Origin: G039029935 sp039029935
Lineage (GTDB): Bacteria > Chloroflexota > Anaerolineae > Caldilineales > Caldilineaceae
Direction of reading: 5' to 3'
Assembly: GCA_039029935.1 (NCBI GenBank)
Contig: JBCCFC010000571.1
Location: 1-8,475 of the forward strand
Length of the DNA: 8,475 nucleotides
Shown: positions 1-7,055 of the stretch, piece after piece
Numbering within the stretch: position 1 is the stretch's first letter
How the letters are laid out: every line of letters begins with the position of its first letter
The notes under the pieces: generated by a model
The model's database searches: none
What the model saw: the letters and a program-made list of their open reading frames with translations, nothing else
Told to the model about the DNA's origin: nothing
Position numbers and translations under genes: made by a program

Positions 1-724
<724 letters not shown>

Positions 725-763
725 ATTAACCAGCTACCCCAATGGGACGTATCCCCGATTCTA

Positions 764-855
764 CCGTGAAAGTGGTATGGACATCCTTGTCGGTGTTGTG
801 CGACAGCCCAATGGTTACGCACAACGGGCAGGGATGCCCATACCGCTTTCAGCGG
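764..855. repeat. Large imperfect inverted repeat (about 38-bp arms) between the kinase and sigma genes
   Basis: The left arm (764-802) and right arm (818-855) are complementary over nearly their whole length, with a 15-nt loop (803-817), a few substitutions and small bulges. Perfect blocks include TGAAAG, GGTATGG and TTGTGCG with their complements. In a plus-strand transcript three of the substitutions become G-U wobbles; one becomes G-U in a minus-strand transcript. The right arm also contains a nested dyad, GGGCA-GGGA-TGCCC. There is no T-run after the hairpin in either direction, so it is not a standard intrinsic terminator. It fills most of the 137-bp spacer between two minus-strand genes. 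It may be a REP/MITE-like element or an RNA structure that separates expression of the two genes; the sequence alone does not decide. Confidence 0.85.
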
Positions 856-861
856 GTTTGC

Positions 862-1518
862 TTAATTCAGTGACATCAGATAGGGCTTGAAATGCGTTTC
901 AACAACCGCCGCCATCTCATCGGGTGTTCGTGACCCATCCGCCGTTAGCCATGTAAGCCCACGATCCTCTGCCTCTTGGTGCATCTGCGCGGCCATGAGT
1001 ACGTCACGGTTAAAATGATTTTGGGTTGCCACTTCTGGATTACTACTCCCATCGCGGGTACGATATTGATCTTTGCCGCGCCGTTTGAACGATTCTTGGC
1101 GGAATGTTTCGCTAGGGATCATCCAGATTGCCTGATTTATGTGGGTGATAAGTGGTTCAATCAAGCTGGGGATAAAGGCGAACCCTTCGGCAATGACAAC
1201 CGATTCTTGAGCCATTACCAAAATTTCTGCCAACTTGGGTGGAAAGGTCTCGACAAATGTCTCAAACGTGTGCGTGGCAATCACATCTGGGCTGCGCAGT
1301 AACCAACGTTCATCCTCCGTCATCTCGATCCAATCCATCATGCGTGGTGCCTTGGCTCGCCCTAAATCCTCCGCAATGTTCACCGAAGATGAGCGGTCAA
1401 AGTGGTATACCTGCACACCCAACTTTTTGGCGAGGATGGTGGATGTGGTGGTTTTGCCCGCATCCGTTCCACCACCAATCCACAAAATCCGTGCAAGTGC
1501 CGCGTCAGTATCCTTCAT
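862..1518 (-). CDS. P-loop NTPase, small-molecule kinase-like (AAA_33-like), substrate unknown
   Basis: The 218-residue protein starts with a beta strand and a Walker A motif, GGTDAGKT (about residues 16-23), then a lid/LID-like region and a strand ending in VVIAEG, followed by AIWMIPSETFRQESFKRRG. This layout (GG..GKT, then VYHFD, then IAEG, then a basic helix with a pair of Arg) resembles a group of uncharacterised cytoplasmic P-loop kinases found in Chloroflexi and Actinobacteria. That assignment is from memory of the family pattern, not a search. ATP binding is well supported; the phosphate acceptor is unknown. The start at 1518 was chosen because AAGGA lies 7 nt upstream. An in-frame ATG at 1620 would add 34 residues, but those are encoded across the 1541-1559 dyad and have no kinase-like features. 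The sigma gene lies downstream on the same strand after a large hairpin, so co-transcription is possible but uncertain. Confidence 0.85.
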   Translation of the reverse strand: MKDTDAALARILWIGGGTDAGKTTTSTILAKKLGVQVYHFDRSSSVNIAEDLGRAKAPRMMDWIEMTEDERWLLRSPDVIATHTFETFVETFPPKLAEILVMAQESVVIAEGFAFIPSLIEPLITHINQAIWMIPSETFRQESFKRRGKDQYRTRDGSSNPEVATQNHFNRDVLMAAQMHQEAEDRGLTWLTADGSRTPDEMAAVVETHFKPYLMSLN

Positions 1519-1525
1519 TATCCCG

Positions 1526-1530
1526 TCCTT
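1526..1530 (-). promoter_or_regulatory. Ribosome binding site of the P-loop kinase gene
   Basis: On the minus strand AAGGA ends 7 nt before the ATG at 1518. This strong, well-spaced site is what fixes the start here rather than at the upstream in-frame ATG at 1620. Confidence 0.8.
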
Positions 1531-1540
1531 TTTGGCTATG

Positions 1541-1559
1541 GACTGTCTGATAGACAGTC
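1541..1559. promoter_or_regulatory. Operator-like perfect inverted repeat upstream of the kinase gene
   Basis: GACTGTCT-GAT-AGACAGTC is a perfect dyad with 8-bp arms and a 3-bp centre. It lies 22 bp upstream of the kinase ATG, just ahead of its ribosome binding site. Length, symmetry and position fit the binding site of a dimeric repressor such as a TetR-family protein. No regulator gene of that type is in the window. The dyad is seen directly; the regulatory role is inferred. It could also form a small hairpin in the kinase leader mRNA. Confidence 0.6.
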
Positions 1560-1700
1560 TCACAATGTTCGTGATTGAGGCCCCTACTCCTATGACACCG
1601 CAGGTTTGGGATAAGTTCATAGTTAATTCTAATTTAAAACTTTTTTAAATTCTTCTTAAATTGATGTGCAAAAAAATCCCCGCAGCCCATTGTCTTCATT

Positions 1701-1725
1701 GGAACAAGTTTTTTTTACAACGTTT
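1701..1725 (+). promoter_or_regulatory. Candidate ECF-type promoter (GGAAC-N15-CGTTT)
   Basis: GGAAC at 1701-1705 is followed, 15 nt later, by CGTTT at 1721-1725. The spacer contains a T8 tract. Many ECF sigma factors recognise a GGAAC-type -35 and a CGT-type -10 at about this distance. Transcription would run rightwards and begin near 1732, giving a leader of about 310 nt before the RCC1/peptidase gene. Both motifs are short and could occur by chance in an AT-rich region; the role and any link to the sigma gene at 29-724 are inference. Confidence 0.35.
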
Positions 1726-2030
1726 ATGACCAATTCTTAAACTTACGAATTTATTACATCGAACACAATTATGCTAAACTTAGGCTACACAAACCAACAA
1801 CATCTAATGATCCACAAATTTTTTGGGGATTTTTGTGCAAACACGTGTTTATATACTCAAGACAGACTGTGTGTGTTTATAGAGTTCATATCAGCATCTA
1901 TGGATGACCAACGATATGCGCTCACGCTAGGCTCAAAAATAGGTCTAACTTTGCACAAATGAACCAACTCATTTTACACTTATTCAAAATTTACCAATCC
2001 GAACAAATTCTATTTGAACGATACCGCAAT

Positions 2031-2035
2031 AGGAG
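2031..2035 (+). promoter_or_regulatory. Ribosome binding site of the RCC1/peptidase gene
   Basis: AGGAG lies 8 nt before the ATG at 2044. This decides the start: the frame is open from a TTG at 2014, but that codon is upstream of the site and has none of its own. Confidence 0.85.
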
Positions 2036-2043
2036 TGCATAAC

Positions 2044-5000
2044 ATGCTAGTGACAAAGCTAGTTGATTTACCCTGTATGATGCTATGGAGAAATAGTTCT
2101 TATCGTTTCTTTGTTCTTTGCTTATTCTTAGGTTTTCTGCTGCTGTGTGACGACAGTTTAAACGTTTCACCTGTCGCAGTCGCTGCATCAAGTCGCGCCT
2201 CACATGCGGATAATGTAGCCGCAACAAACCAATGGCCGCTATCTGGGGCCGTTGAGATAAGTGCTGGTGGCTATCACACCTGTGCCCTGATTAATGACAC
2301 GACGGGCAAAAAGGCGCAATGTTGGGGGCGCAACAACAGAGGCCAATTGGGGGATGATACCAACAATACCCGACGGCTTCCTGTCGATGTGCTTGAACTG
2401 AGCAACCCACAACAGATTTCGTCTGGCGGCAACCATACCTGTGTGGTGGGGTCTGCGGGCGAAGCGTACTGTTGGGGGCGTAATAATGAGGGTCAGCTTG
2501 GTGATGCCTCTACCTCAAATCGCGATCTGCCAACTACGGTCTATGATATATCTGGTGATGTCCAACAGATCGCAACGGGTGAGCAGCATACCTGTGCTGT
2601 CACAGGCAGAAGCACAGTCACCTGTTGGGGCAGCAATGAATATGGTCAATTGGGCATTGATGGCCCTTGGCAATCCGAGACACCCACCACCGTTGATTCT
2701 TTAGGCTCCTATGTCGCAGCGGTTGCAACAGGCAACAAACACACCTGTGTACTGATGACATGGGGCGCCGCACGTTGCTGGGGCTACAACGCGCATGGAC
2801 AGTTGGGCAATGGTGAATGGACTGACACCAACACCCCTGTTAATGTCTTTGGGCTGGAAAGCGGCGTCACTGCCATTGTTGGTGGGGGGGACTATCATAC
2901 CTGTGCACTGGTGAATAACGGTGTTAAATGTTGGGGCAATAACCAATATGGGCAACTGGGTGCAGTTGAGAGCTGGTTAGAGAGTGAATCCTTTTATTCG
3001 GAAAGCAATGTACCTGTTGATGTATATGGGTTGGAACGTGGCGTCACGGCCATCGCAGCGGGTCAATTCCATACCTGTGCCTTAAATGATATCGGTGGCG
3101 TACTTTGTTGGGGACGCAATCATCGTGGACAGTTGGGCGATGGGTCCGGCGATAGCCAATTTACACCGGTTTATGTCAATGGTCTATCTTCCGGTGTTGC
3201 CAGCATTTCTGCTGGCGACCTGCACACCTGTGCGGTCCTTACAGATGGCTCGGCCAAATGTTGGGGTGAGAATTCCTATGGCCGTTTGGGGGATGATGCC
3301 ACCACAGACCGTTATACGCCAGTAGATGTATTGACCGATTATGAGAGTGCGACAGTAACCCCTTATCCAACAAATACACCTACTGAGACACCAACCTATA
3401 CACCATCTCCTACAAAAACATCCTATCCAACAGATACACCGACACACACGCCATCCCCAACGTATACACCATCCCCAACGTACACACCGTCACCCACATA
3501 TACACCCACTGAGACACCAACCTATACACCAACCTATACACCATCTCCTACAAAGACACCGTCGCCAACCTATGTGCCAACAGATACACCGACCTATACA
3601 CCATCTCCTACAAAAACGCCATCTCCTACAAAAACACAGTATCCAACAGATACACCCTCGCCCACGTACACACCGAGCAGAACCCCTACCTATACCTATA
3701 CACCCACGCCATCACCCACATACTCACCGACCTATACACCGACGCCAACCGACACGGCTACACCCGAAGCGACCTATACCTATACACCGGCGCCAACAAC
3801 GTTGCCTGATGATATCCAGGTATTGGACGAAGTTGCCCGTATAGCGTCAGGCAATGCGCATACATGTGTGCTCACCACAGGTGGCAAAGTAATGTGTTGG
3901 GGTAGCAACGAGCATGGACAGTTGGGTGACAATTCGACATGGGTACACGATATGCCGATGGACGTCAATGGGCTGTACAATGGTGTTGTAGACATTACAG
4001 CAGGGGCCTATCATACCTGTGCCTTGACCGATATTGGCAGCGTTAAATGTTGGGGGGGCAACGGTGACGGGCAACTCGGTGATGGCAGCTATGAGGAGCG
4101 TCATACACCTGTTGATGTTGCCGGATTTGGATTTGATGCCACGAATGCGGAAGCCAGTCTTCGTGTCACAGCGATTGGGGCAGGCGACTACCATACCTGT
4201 GCCTTGACCGATGAAGGCAGTGTCTATTGCTGGGGGTTCAATGGCAATGGTCGTCTGGGGGATGGCTCTGGGGAAAAACAAACTATGCCAGTCCCCGTGG
4301 TCGGTCTTGGCAGCGGTGTCGCCGAAATCGCTGTTGGCGGTGAACATAGCTGTGCCTTGAGTTATGATAACCATGTCAAGTGTTGGGGACGCAATACGCA
4401 CGGGCAATTGGGCGAGAATACGATCCGTAACCGTAGTACACCTGTGGATGTTGTGGATGCAGAGGGGCAACGCCCCATGTTCACAGCGATTACAGCAGGA
4501 TATCGCCATACCTGTGCGCTGGACGAAGAAGGTGCGGTTTTCTGCTGGGGGTTTAATGGCTATGGACAGTTGGGTGATTACACATGGGAAGATCGCCAAA
4601 TTCCGGTTGCAACTACAGGCATGAATGGTAGCATTTTGAGCATCATCGCTGGCAGCAACCATACCTGTGCATTCACCAATCGCAATGCGCTCCGTTGTTG
4701 GGGCAACAACAATGCCGGACAATTGGGTAACAATTCAACCGACACCAGCAATGTCATCGTCAATGTCCATGATCTACACCAAGGGCGTCCCACTGCTGGT
4801 GATTTAGCCAAAATTGTGTCACAACAATTTGTCACGCAGGTTTCTGGCGGTGGCGAGCACACCTGTGCCGTTATCGAAGATACGGTGACGCGGTCCACGA
4901 CAGCCAAGTGCTGGGGTTCCAATCATGCGGGACAGTTGGGCAATAACAGCAACATCAACAGCAGCGTTCCGGTTGATGTCATTGTACAGTTGACACCAAC

Positions 5001-6894
5001 GCCTACGCCCAGCCCAACACCCACCGAAACATCGCTGCCGACCTATACACCGACGTATACGCCAACACCCACATCAACCGCGACCTATGCACCCACCAGC
5101 ACATCCACGTCAACAGCGACCTATGCCCCCCCCACTGCTACCCCTGAGCCAAGCGCAACACCGACCGCGACCTATGCCTCTACCAATACGCCTAGCCCAA
5201 CGGCAACGTCAATTACGCCCAGTCCACCACAGGAAGATGTGTCACCACCACCGACACTGCCTACAACGCAGCCAACCGCACTGCCAACACCGCCACCCGG
5301 TGAACGTGGTGAGGATGGCTATGAAGCTGGGGATAATGTCGATAATGTCTGTGAGGGTAGCACATTGATTCAGCCCAACGGCACGATTCAAACCCATACA
5401 TTCCACCAAATTGGCAATGAGGGTGCGATGGACGATGATGAGATTGAGCCGGATACAGATTGGGTATATTTTGAAGCCGTTCGTGGCGAAGAGTATCAGA
5501 TTGAGGTCAATGTCCCACCCAACTCTATCGCGGATGTCGAAGTTGAGTTTTATACGGAGTGCGAGGGGCTATCCGCTGGTGGGCAGGACTATAGCTTTAG
5601 CCCAGAAGTGCGCCTGAAATTTACCAGCCCAACCGATGGGCCAATTTATGTCAAATTGCGTAACCATGACGCAGAGATATCTGGTCCAGACGCATTATAT
5701 GACATTTCTGTCCGTGCATCGGGACAGACAACCCGACCAGGCATTTTGATCATGGTTGCAGGTAGCATCCGACAAAACGATCCATTGCAGCCGCATATTT
5801 ATAACGTTGCCGATCAGGTCTATGACACCTTTGTCGAGCATAACTATACCGATGATCGTATCTATTACTTGGCCCCCGACCGAGGACACAGCAATCGTGT
5901 GGACGCCACCTCAACCAACAGCAACCTGCGCGCCGCCATTACACAATGGGCGAAAAATGAGGTTGGGGTAGACCGCGCCTTGACAATTTATATGATGGAT
6001 CACGGTGGGCGTGGTGTCTTCTATCTGGACAAACTGCGTGGTGAGAGTGTGACACCTACGGAGATGAATGAGTGGCTCAACGAGTTAGAGTCGCATCATC
6101 CAGGGCTGCGCATCAACGTCGTTGTCGAAGCCTGTTATGCTGGGACATTCCTTTCGCCATTGAGCAAACCTGGCCGCGTCATCATCACCTCGACGGGACC
6201 GGATGACCTTGCGTGGGCAAGCACCAATGGGGCACGTTTCTCGGACCACTTTATCTCCAACTTGCATCGCAACGAAAGTCTCTTTAGCAGCTTCCGTGAT
6301 GCGCAGATTGCGGCTGAGACAGCACACCCAGAGCAAGTCGCACAGTTGGATGGCAATGGCAATGGGATTGCCAATGAAGAGAGCGACTATCTGGTGGCAG
6401 CGCAGCGTGGGTTCTCCTTCCCTGGCACATTGAGTAGCCCTGATCTACGCACGGGCATCCAAGAAAGCCAGCAGGATGACGATGATATCTGGCCGCCCTA
6501 TATCTCTCGGATTATCAAACCAGAGGAAGCGGTTGATGGACAGGGCAATATTCGGGCCATTGTGCTGGACGATTCCAGAGTGGAACATGTCTGGGCCATG
6601 ATCTATGACCCGGCGTATGTGCCACCCTCAGAGGGCGAGGCACTGATCCGTGATGATGATTCAGAACATGTCCACACCATCCGCTTGCTGGACAATGGCG
6701 GTGGGCAGTATAGTGTCAACTATCCAGGCTTCCAAGAGGATGGCCTCTATCGGATTGTTGTCTACGCCGAAGATGAAAATGGCTTTGATGCACGACCGCG
6801 TTCTGTGGATTTTCGTGTCGGCAATCCACCACCGACGGGACTAGAGGAGACGCAACCTGGCCGTATGGTCTTTTTGCCTGTGATTATGCGATAG
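2044..6894 (+). CDS. Secreted multidomain protein: two RCC1 propellers, stalks, PPC-like domain, C13-like cysteine peptidase
   Basis: The 1616-residue product is probably exported and acts outside the cell or on its surface. Order: Sec-type signal peptide (basic R16-R21, hydrophobic 22-35, possible cleavage after VAVAA at 44-48); seven RCC1-type repeats (about 70-436); Thr/Pro/Tyr stalk (437-588); seven more RCC1 repeats (589-983); second stalk (984-1085); PPC-like beta domain (about 1090-1225, with DTDWV and EYQIEVNVPP); clan CD peptidase domain from about 1233 (GILIMVAGSI), with His1320 in DHGG and Cys1364 in EACYAG, the expected catalytic pair of the C13/caspase fold; an EF-hand-like DGNGNGIANEE loop at 1436-1446; and a C-terminal Ig-like beta region ending in MVFLPVIMR. 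The propellers probably bind a ligand or partner, the stalks space the modules, and the peptidase likely cuts a protein or processes the chain itself. No substrate can be named. The next gene encodes a paralogue sharing the PPC and peptidase modules. Domain calls are strong; function is inferred. Confidence 0.92.
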   Translation: MLVTKLVDLPCMMLWRNSSYRFFVLCLFLGFLLLCDDSLNVSPVAVAASSRASHADNVAATNQWPLSGAVEISAGGYHTCALINDTTGKKAQCWGRNNRGQLGDDTNNTRRLPVDVLELSNPQQISSGGNHTCVVGSAGEAYCWGRNNEGQLGDASTSNRDLPTTVYDISGDVQQIATGEQHTCAVTGRSTVTCWGSNEYGQLGIDGPWQSETPTTVDSLGSYVAAVATGNKHTCVLMTWGAARCWGYNAHGQLGNGEWTDTNTPVNVFGLESGVTAIVGGGDYHTCALVNNGVKCWGNNQYGQLGAVESWLESESFYSESNVPVDVYGLERGVTAIAAGQFHTCALNDIGGVLCWGRNHRGQLGDGSGDSQFTPVYVNGLSSGVASISAGDLHTCAVLTDGSAKCWGENSYGRLGDDATTDRYTPVDVLTDYESATVTPYPTNTPTETPTYTPSPTKTSYPTDTPTHTPSPTYTPSPTYTPSPTYTPTETPTYTPTYTPSPTKTPSPTYVPTDTPTYTPSPTKTPSPTKTQYPTDTPSPTYTPSRTPTYTYTPTPSPTYSPTYTPTPTDTATPEATYTYTPAPTTLPDDIQVLDEVARIASGNAHTCVLTTGGKVMCWGSNEHGQLGDNSTWVHDMPMDVNGLYNGVVDITAGAYHTCALTDIGSVKCWGGNGDGQLGDGSYEERHTPVDVAGFGFDATNAEASLRVTAIGAGDYHTCALTDEGSVYCWGFNGNGRLGDGSGEKQTMPVPVVGLGSGVAEIAVGGEHSCALSYDNHVKCWGRNTHGQLGENTIRNRSTPVDVVDAEGQRPMFTAITAGYRHTCALDEEGAVFCWGFNGYGQLGDYTWEDRQIPVATTGMNGSILSIIAGSNHTCAFTNRNALRCWGNNNAGQLGNNSTDTSNVIVNVHDLHQGRPTAGDLAKIVSQQFVTQVSGGGEHTCAVIEDTVTRSTTAKCWGSNHAGQLGNNSNINSSVPVDVIVQLTPTPTPSPTPTETSLPTYTPTYTPTPTSTATYAPTSTSTSTATYAPPTATPEPSATPTATYASTNTPSPTATSITPSPPQEDVSPPPTLPTTQPTALPTPPPGERGEDGYEAGDNVDNVCEGSTLIQPNGTIQTHTFHQIGNEGAMDDDEIEPDTDWVYFEAVRGEEYQIEVNVPPNSIADVEVEFYTECEGLSAGGQDYSFSPEVRLKFTSPTDGPIYVKLRNHDAEISGPDALYDISVRASGQTTRPGILIMVAGSIRQNDPLQPHIYNVADQVYDTFVEHNYTDDRIYYLAPDRGHSNRVDATSTNSNLRAAITQWAKNEVGVDRALTIYMMDHGGRGVFYLDKLRGESVTPTEMNEWLNELESHHPGLRINVVVEACYAGTFLSPLSKPGRVIITSTGPDDLAWASTNGARFSDHFISNLHRNESLFSSFRDAQIAAETAHPEQVAQLDGNGNGIANEESDYLVAAQRGFSFPGTLSSPDLRTGIQESQQDDDDIWPPYISRIIKPEEAVDGQGNIRAIVLDDSRVEHVWAMIYDPAYVPPSEGEALIRDDDSEHVHTIRLLDNGGGQYSVNYPGFQEDGLYRIVVYAEDENGFDARPRSVDFRVGNPPPTGLEETQPGRMVFLPVIMR
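2251..3351 (+). repeat. First RCC1-type beta-propeller: seven repeats
   Basis: Residues 70-436 of the large protein hold seven copies of a roughly 50-residue unit with the core pattern G..HTC(A/V)...G...CWG.N..GQLG....P..V. Seven is the blade number of the RCC1 propeller, so this block should close into one complete propeller. Each unit has one Cys in HTC and one in CWG, which could pair in the oxidising exterior. Repeat 5 has an insert of about 8 residues (Glu/Ser-rich) before its PVDV strand. In eukaryotes RCC1 is a Ran exchange factor; in secreted bacterial proteins the fold is best read as a binding scaffold only. Confidence 0.9.
3352..3807 (+). repeat. Thr/Pro/Ser/Tyr-rich stalk 1, low-complexity coding repeat
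   Basis: Residues 437-588 consist almost wholly of short units such as TYTPSPTKTP, TYTPTETP and PTDTPT. Longer DNA blocks recur, for example the string coding TETPTYTP and the string coding TYTPSPTKTP. Such segments are extended, resist proteolysis and are often O-glycosylated in secreted proteins; that is known of such linkers generally and inferred here. It separates two complete seven-repeat blocks. Repeat length is likely to vary between strains by slippage or recombination. Confidence 0.9.
3808..4992 (+). repeat. Second RCC1-type beta-propeller: seven repeats
   Basis: Residues 589-983 hold seven more RCC1 units with the same HTC...CWG.N..GQLG core (one unit has HSC). Units 2, 4 and 6 of this block carry inserts of about 4-15 residues between the PV strand and the next G..HTC, such as the stretch with DATNAEASLR and that with GRPTAGDLAK. 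Such inserts would fall in loops between blades and are candidates for ligand contacts. The block is a second complete propeller rather than a continuation of the first, since each block has exactly seven units. Confidence 0.9.
4993..5298 (+). repeat. Thr/Pro-rich stalk 2, low-complexity coding repeat
   Basis: Residues 984-1085 join the second propeller to the PPC-like domain. It begins with TPTPTPSPT, has several ATYAP units, and ends in a proline-rich part (PPPTLPTTQPTALPTPPP). Its composition (more Ala, Ser and Pro, fewer Tyr) differs from stalk 1, so the two are probably not recent copies of each other. Confidence 0.88.
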
Positions 6895-6925
6895 CACTAT
6901 AATATACATTCACGCACAAAGAGCG

Positions 6926-6985
6926 AAAGAATAATTGTGATGTTTCTACACTGTAAATTGTGTCACATTGCAATTATTCTTTTTT
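6926..6985 (+). terminator. Candidate intrinsic terminator after the RCC1/peptidase gene
   Basis: AAAGAATAATTG (6926-6937) is perfectly complementary to CAATTATTCTTT (6971-6982), with a 33-nt loop, and the 3' arm runs into six T residues (6980-6985). It starts 31 bp after the stop of the large gene. The stem is AT-rich and the loop is long, so its strength is uncertain. If it works, the following paralogue (ATG at 7056) needs its own promoter in the remaining 70 bp or depends on read-through. Confidence 0.6.
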
Positions 6986-7043
6986 GCTGTTTCTATATCA
7001 ACTCCTTTTTATTCGATACCGTTACTCGAAAGTTCATCACAAC

Positions 7044-7047
7044 AGGA
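7044..7047 (+). promoter_or_regulatory. Ribosome binding site of the CBM-like/peptidase gene
   Basis: AGGA ends 8 nt before the ATG at 7056, the first codon of a frame that encodes a clear signal peptide. This supports 7056 as the start. Confidence 0.75.
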
Positions 7048-7055
7048 CATTGGCT

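Larger units (their letters stand above)
1519..2043. other. Divergent AT-rich intergenic region with several palindromes
   Basis: This 525-bp stretch separates the leftward kinase gene from the rightward RCC1/peptidase gene and should hold promoters for both. Visible elements are the dyad at 1541-1559, an AT-rich palindrome at 1631-1651 (AATTTAAAA, 3-nt centre, TTTTAAATT), a T8 tract near 1709-1716, the ECF-like element at 1701-1725, and a perfect 12-bp palindrome AAACACGTGTTT at 1839-1850. The block CAAAAA(A)ATCCCC occurs near 1668-1681 and again, inverted, near 1824-1838. No standard sigma-70 promoter with good -35 and -10 boxes stood out. A 63-codon open frame at 1771-1962 has no ribosome binding site and no recognisable sequence, so it is not called as a gene. 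Confidence 0.6.

Noticed and set aside
764..855. Hairpin read as an intrinsic terminator for the kinase gene
   Set aside because: There is no T-run after the stem in the minus-strand direction, and the stem is far longer than usual for a terminator.
1519..1620. Upstream ATG at 1620 extending the kinase by 34 residues
   Set aside because: No ribosome binding site was noted there; the extension reads through the operator-like dyad and adds no conserved motif, while the ATG at 1518 has AAGGA at 7 nt.
1235..1648. Plus-strand open frame opposite the kinase gene
   Set aside because: It overlaps a gene with a clear Walker A motif on the other strand and shows no domain of its own.
1771..1962. 63-codon plus-strand open frame in the intergenic region
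   Set aside because: No ribosome binding site, no recognisable sequence, and it lies in an AT-rich leader; chance is more likely.
2014..2043. TTG start ten codons upstream for the large secreted protein
   Set aside because: The AGGAG site at 2031-2035 sits between it and the ATG at 2044 and is correctly spaced only for the ATG.
2140..2148. LLLC after the hydrophobic signal segment as a lipoprotein lipobox
   Set aside because: The residue before the Cys is Leu, not Gly/Ala/Ser, so it does not fit a lipobox; a later VAVAA cleavage site is more plausible.
3352..3807. Regular short repeats read as a CRISPR array
   Set aside because: The repeats are in frame, code Thr/Pro units without unique spacers of constant length, and lie inside a long gene.
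3847..4722. Long minus-strand open frame (291 codons) opposite the second propeller
   Set aside because: It is the antisense reading of the RCC1 repeats, with no recognisable domain and no ribosome binding site; the plus-strand frame has clear repeats.
2251..4992. Calling the RCC1 repeats a guanine nucleotide exchange factor
   Set aside because: That activity belongs to eukaryotic RCC1 with Ran; this protein is exported and has no such partner, so only a binding-scaffold role is supported.
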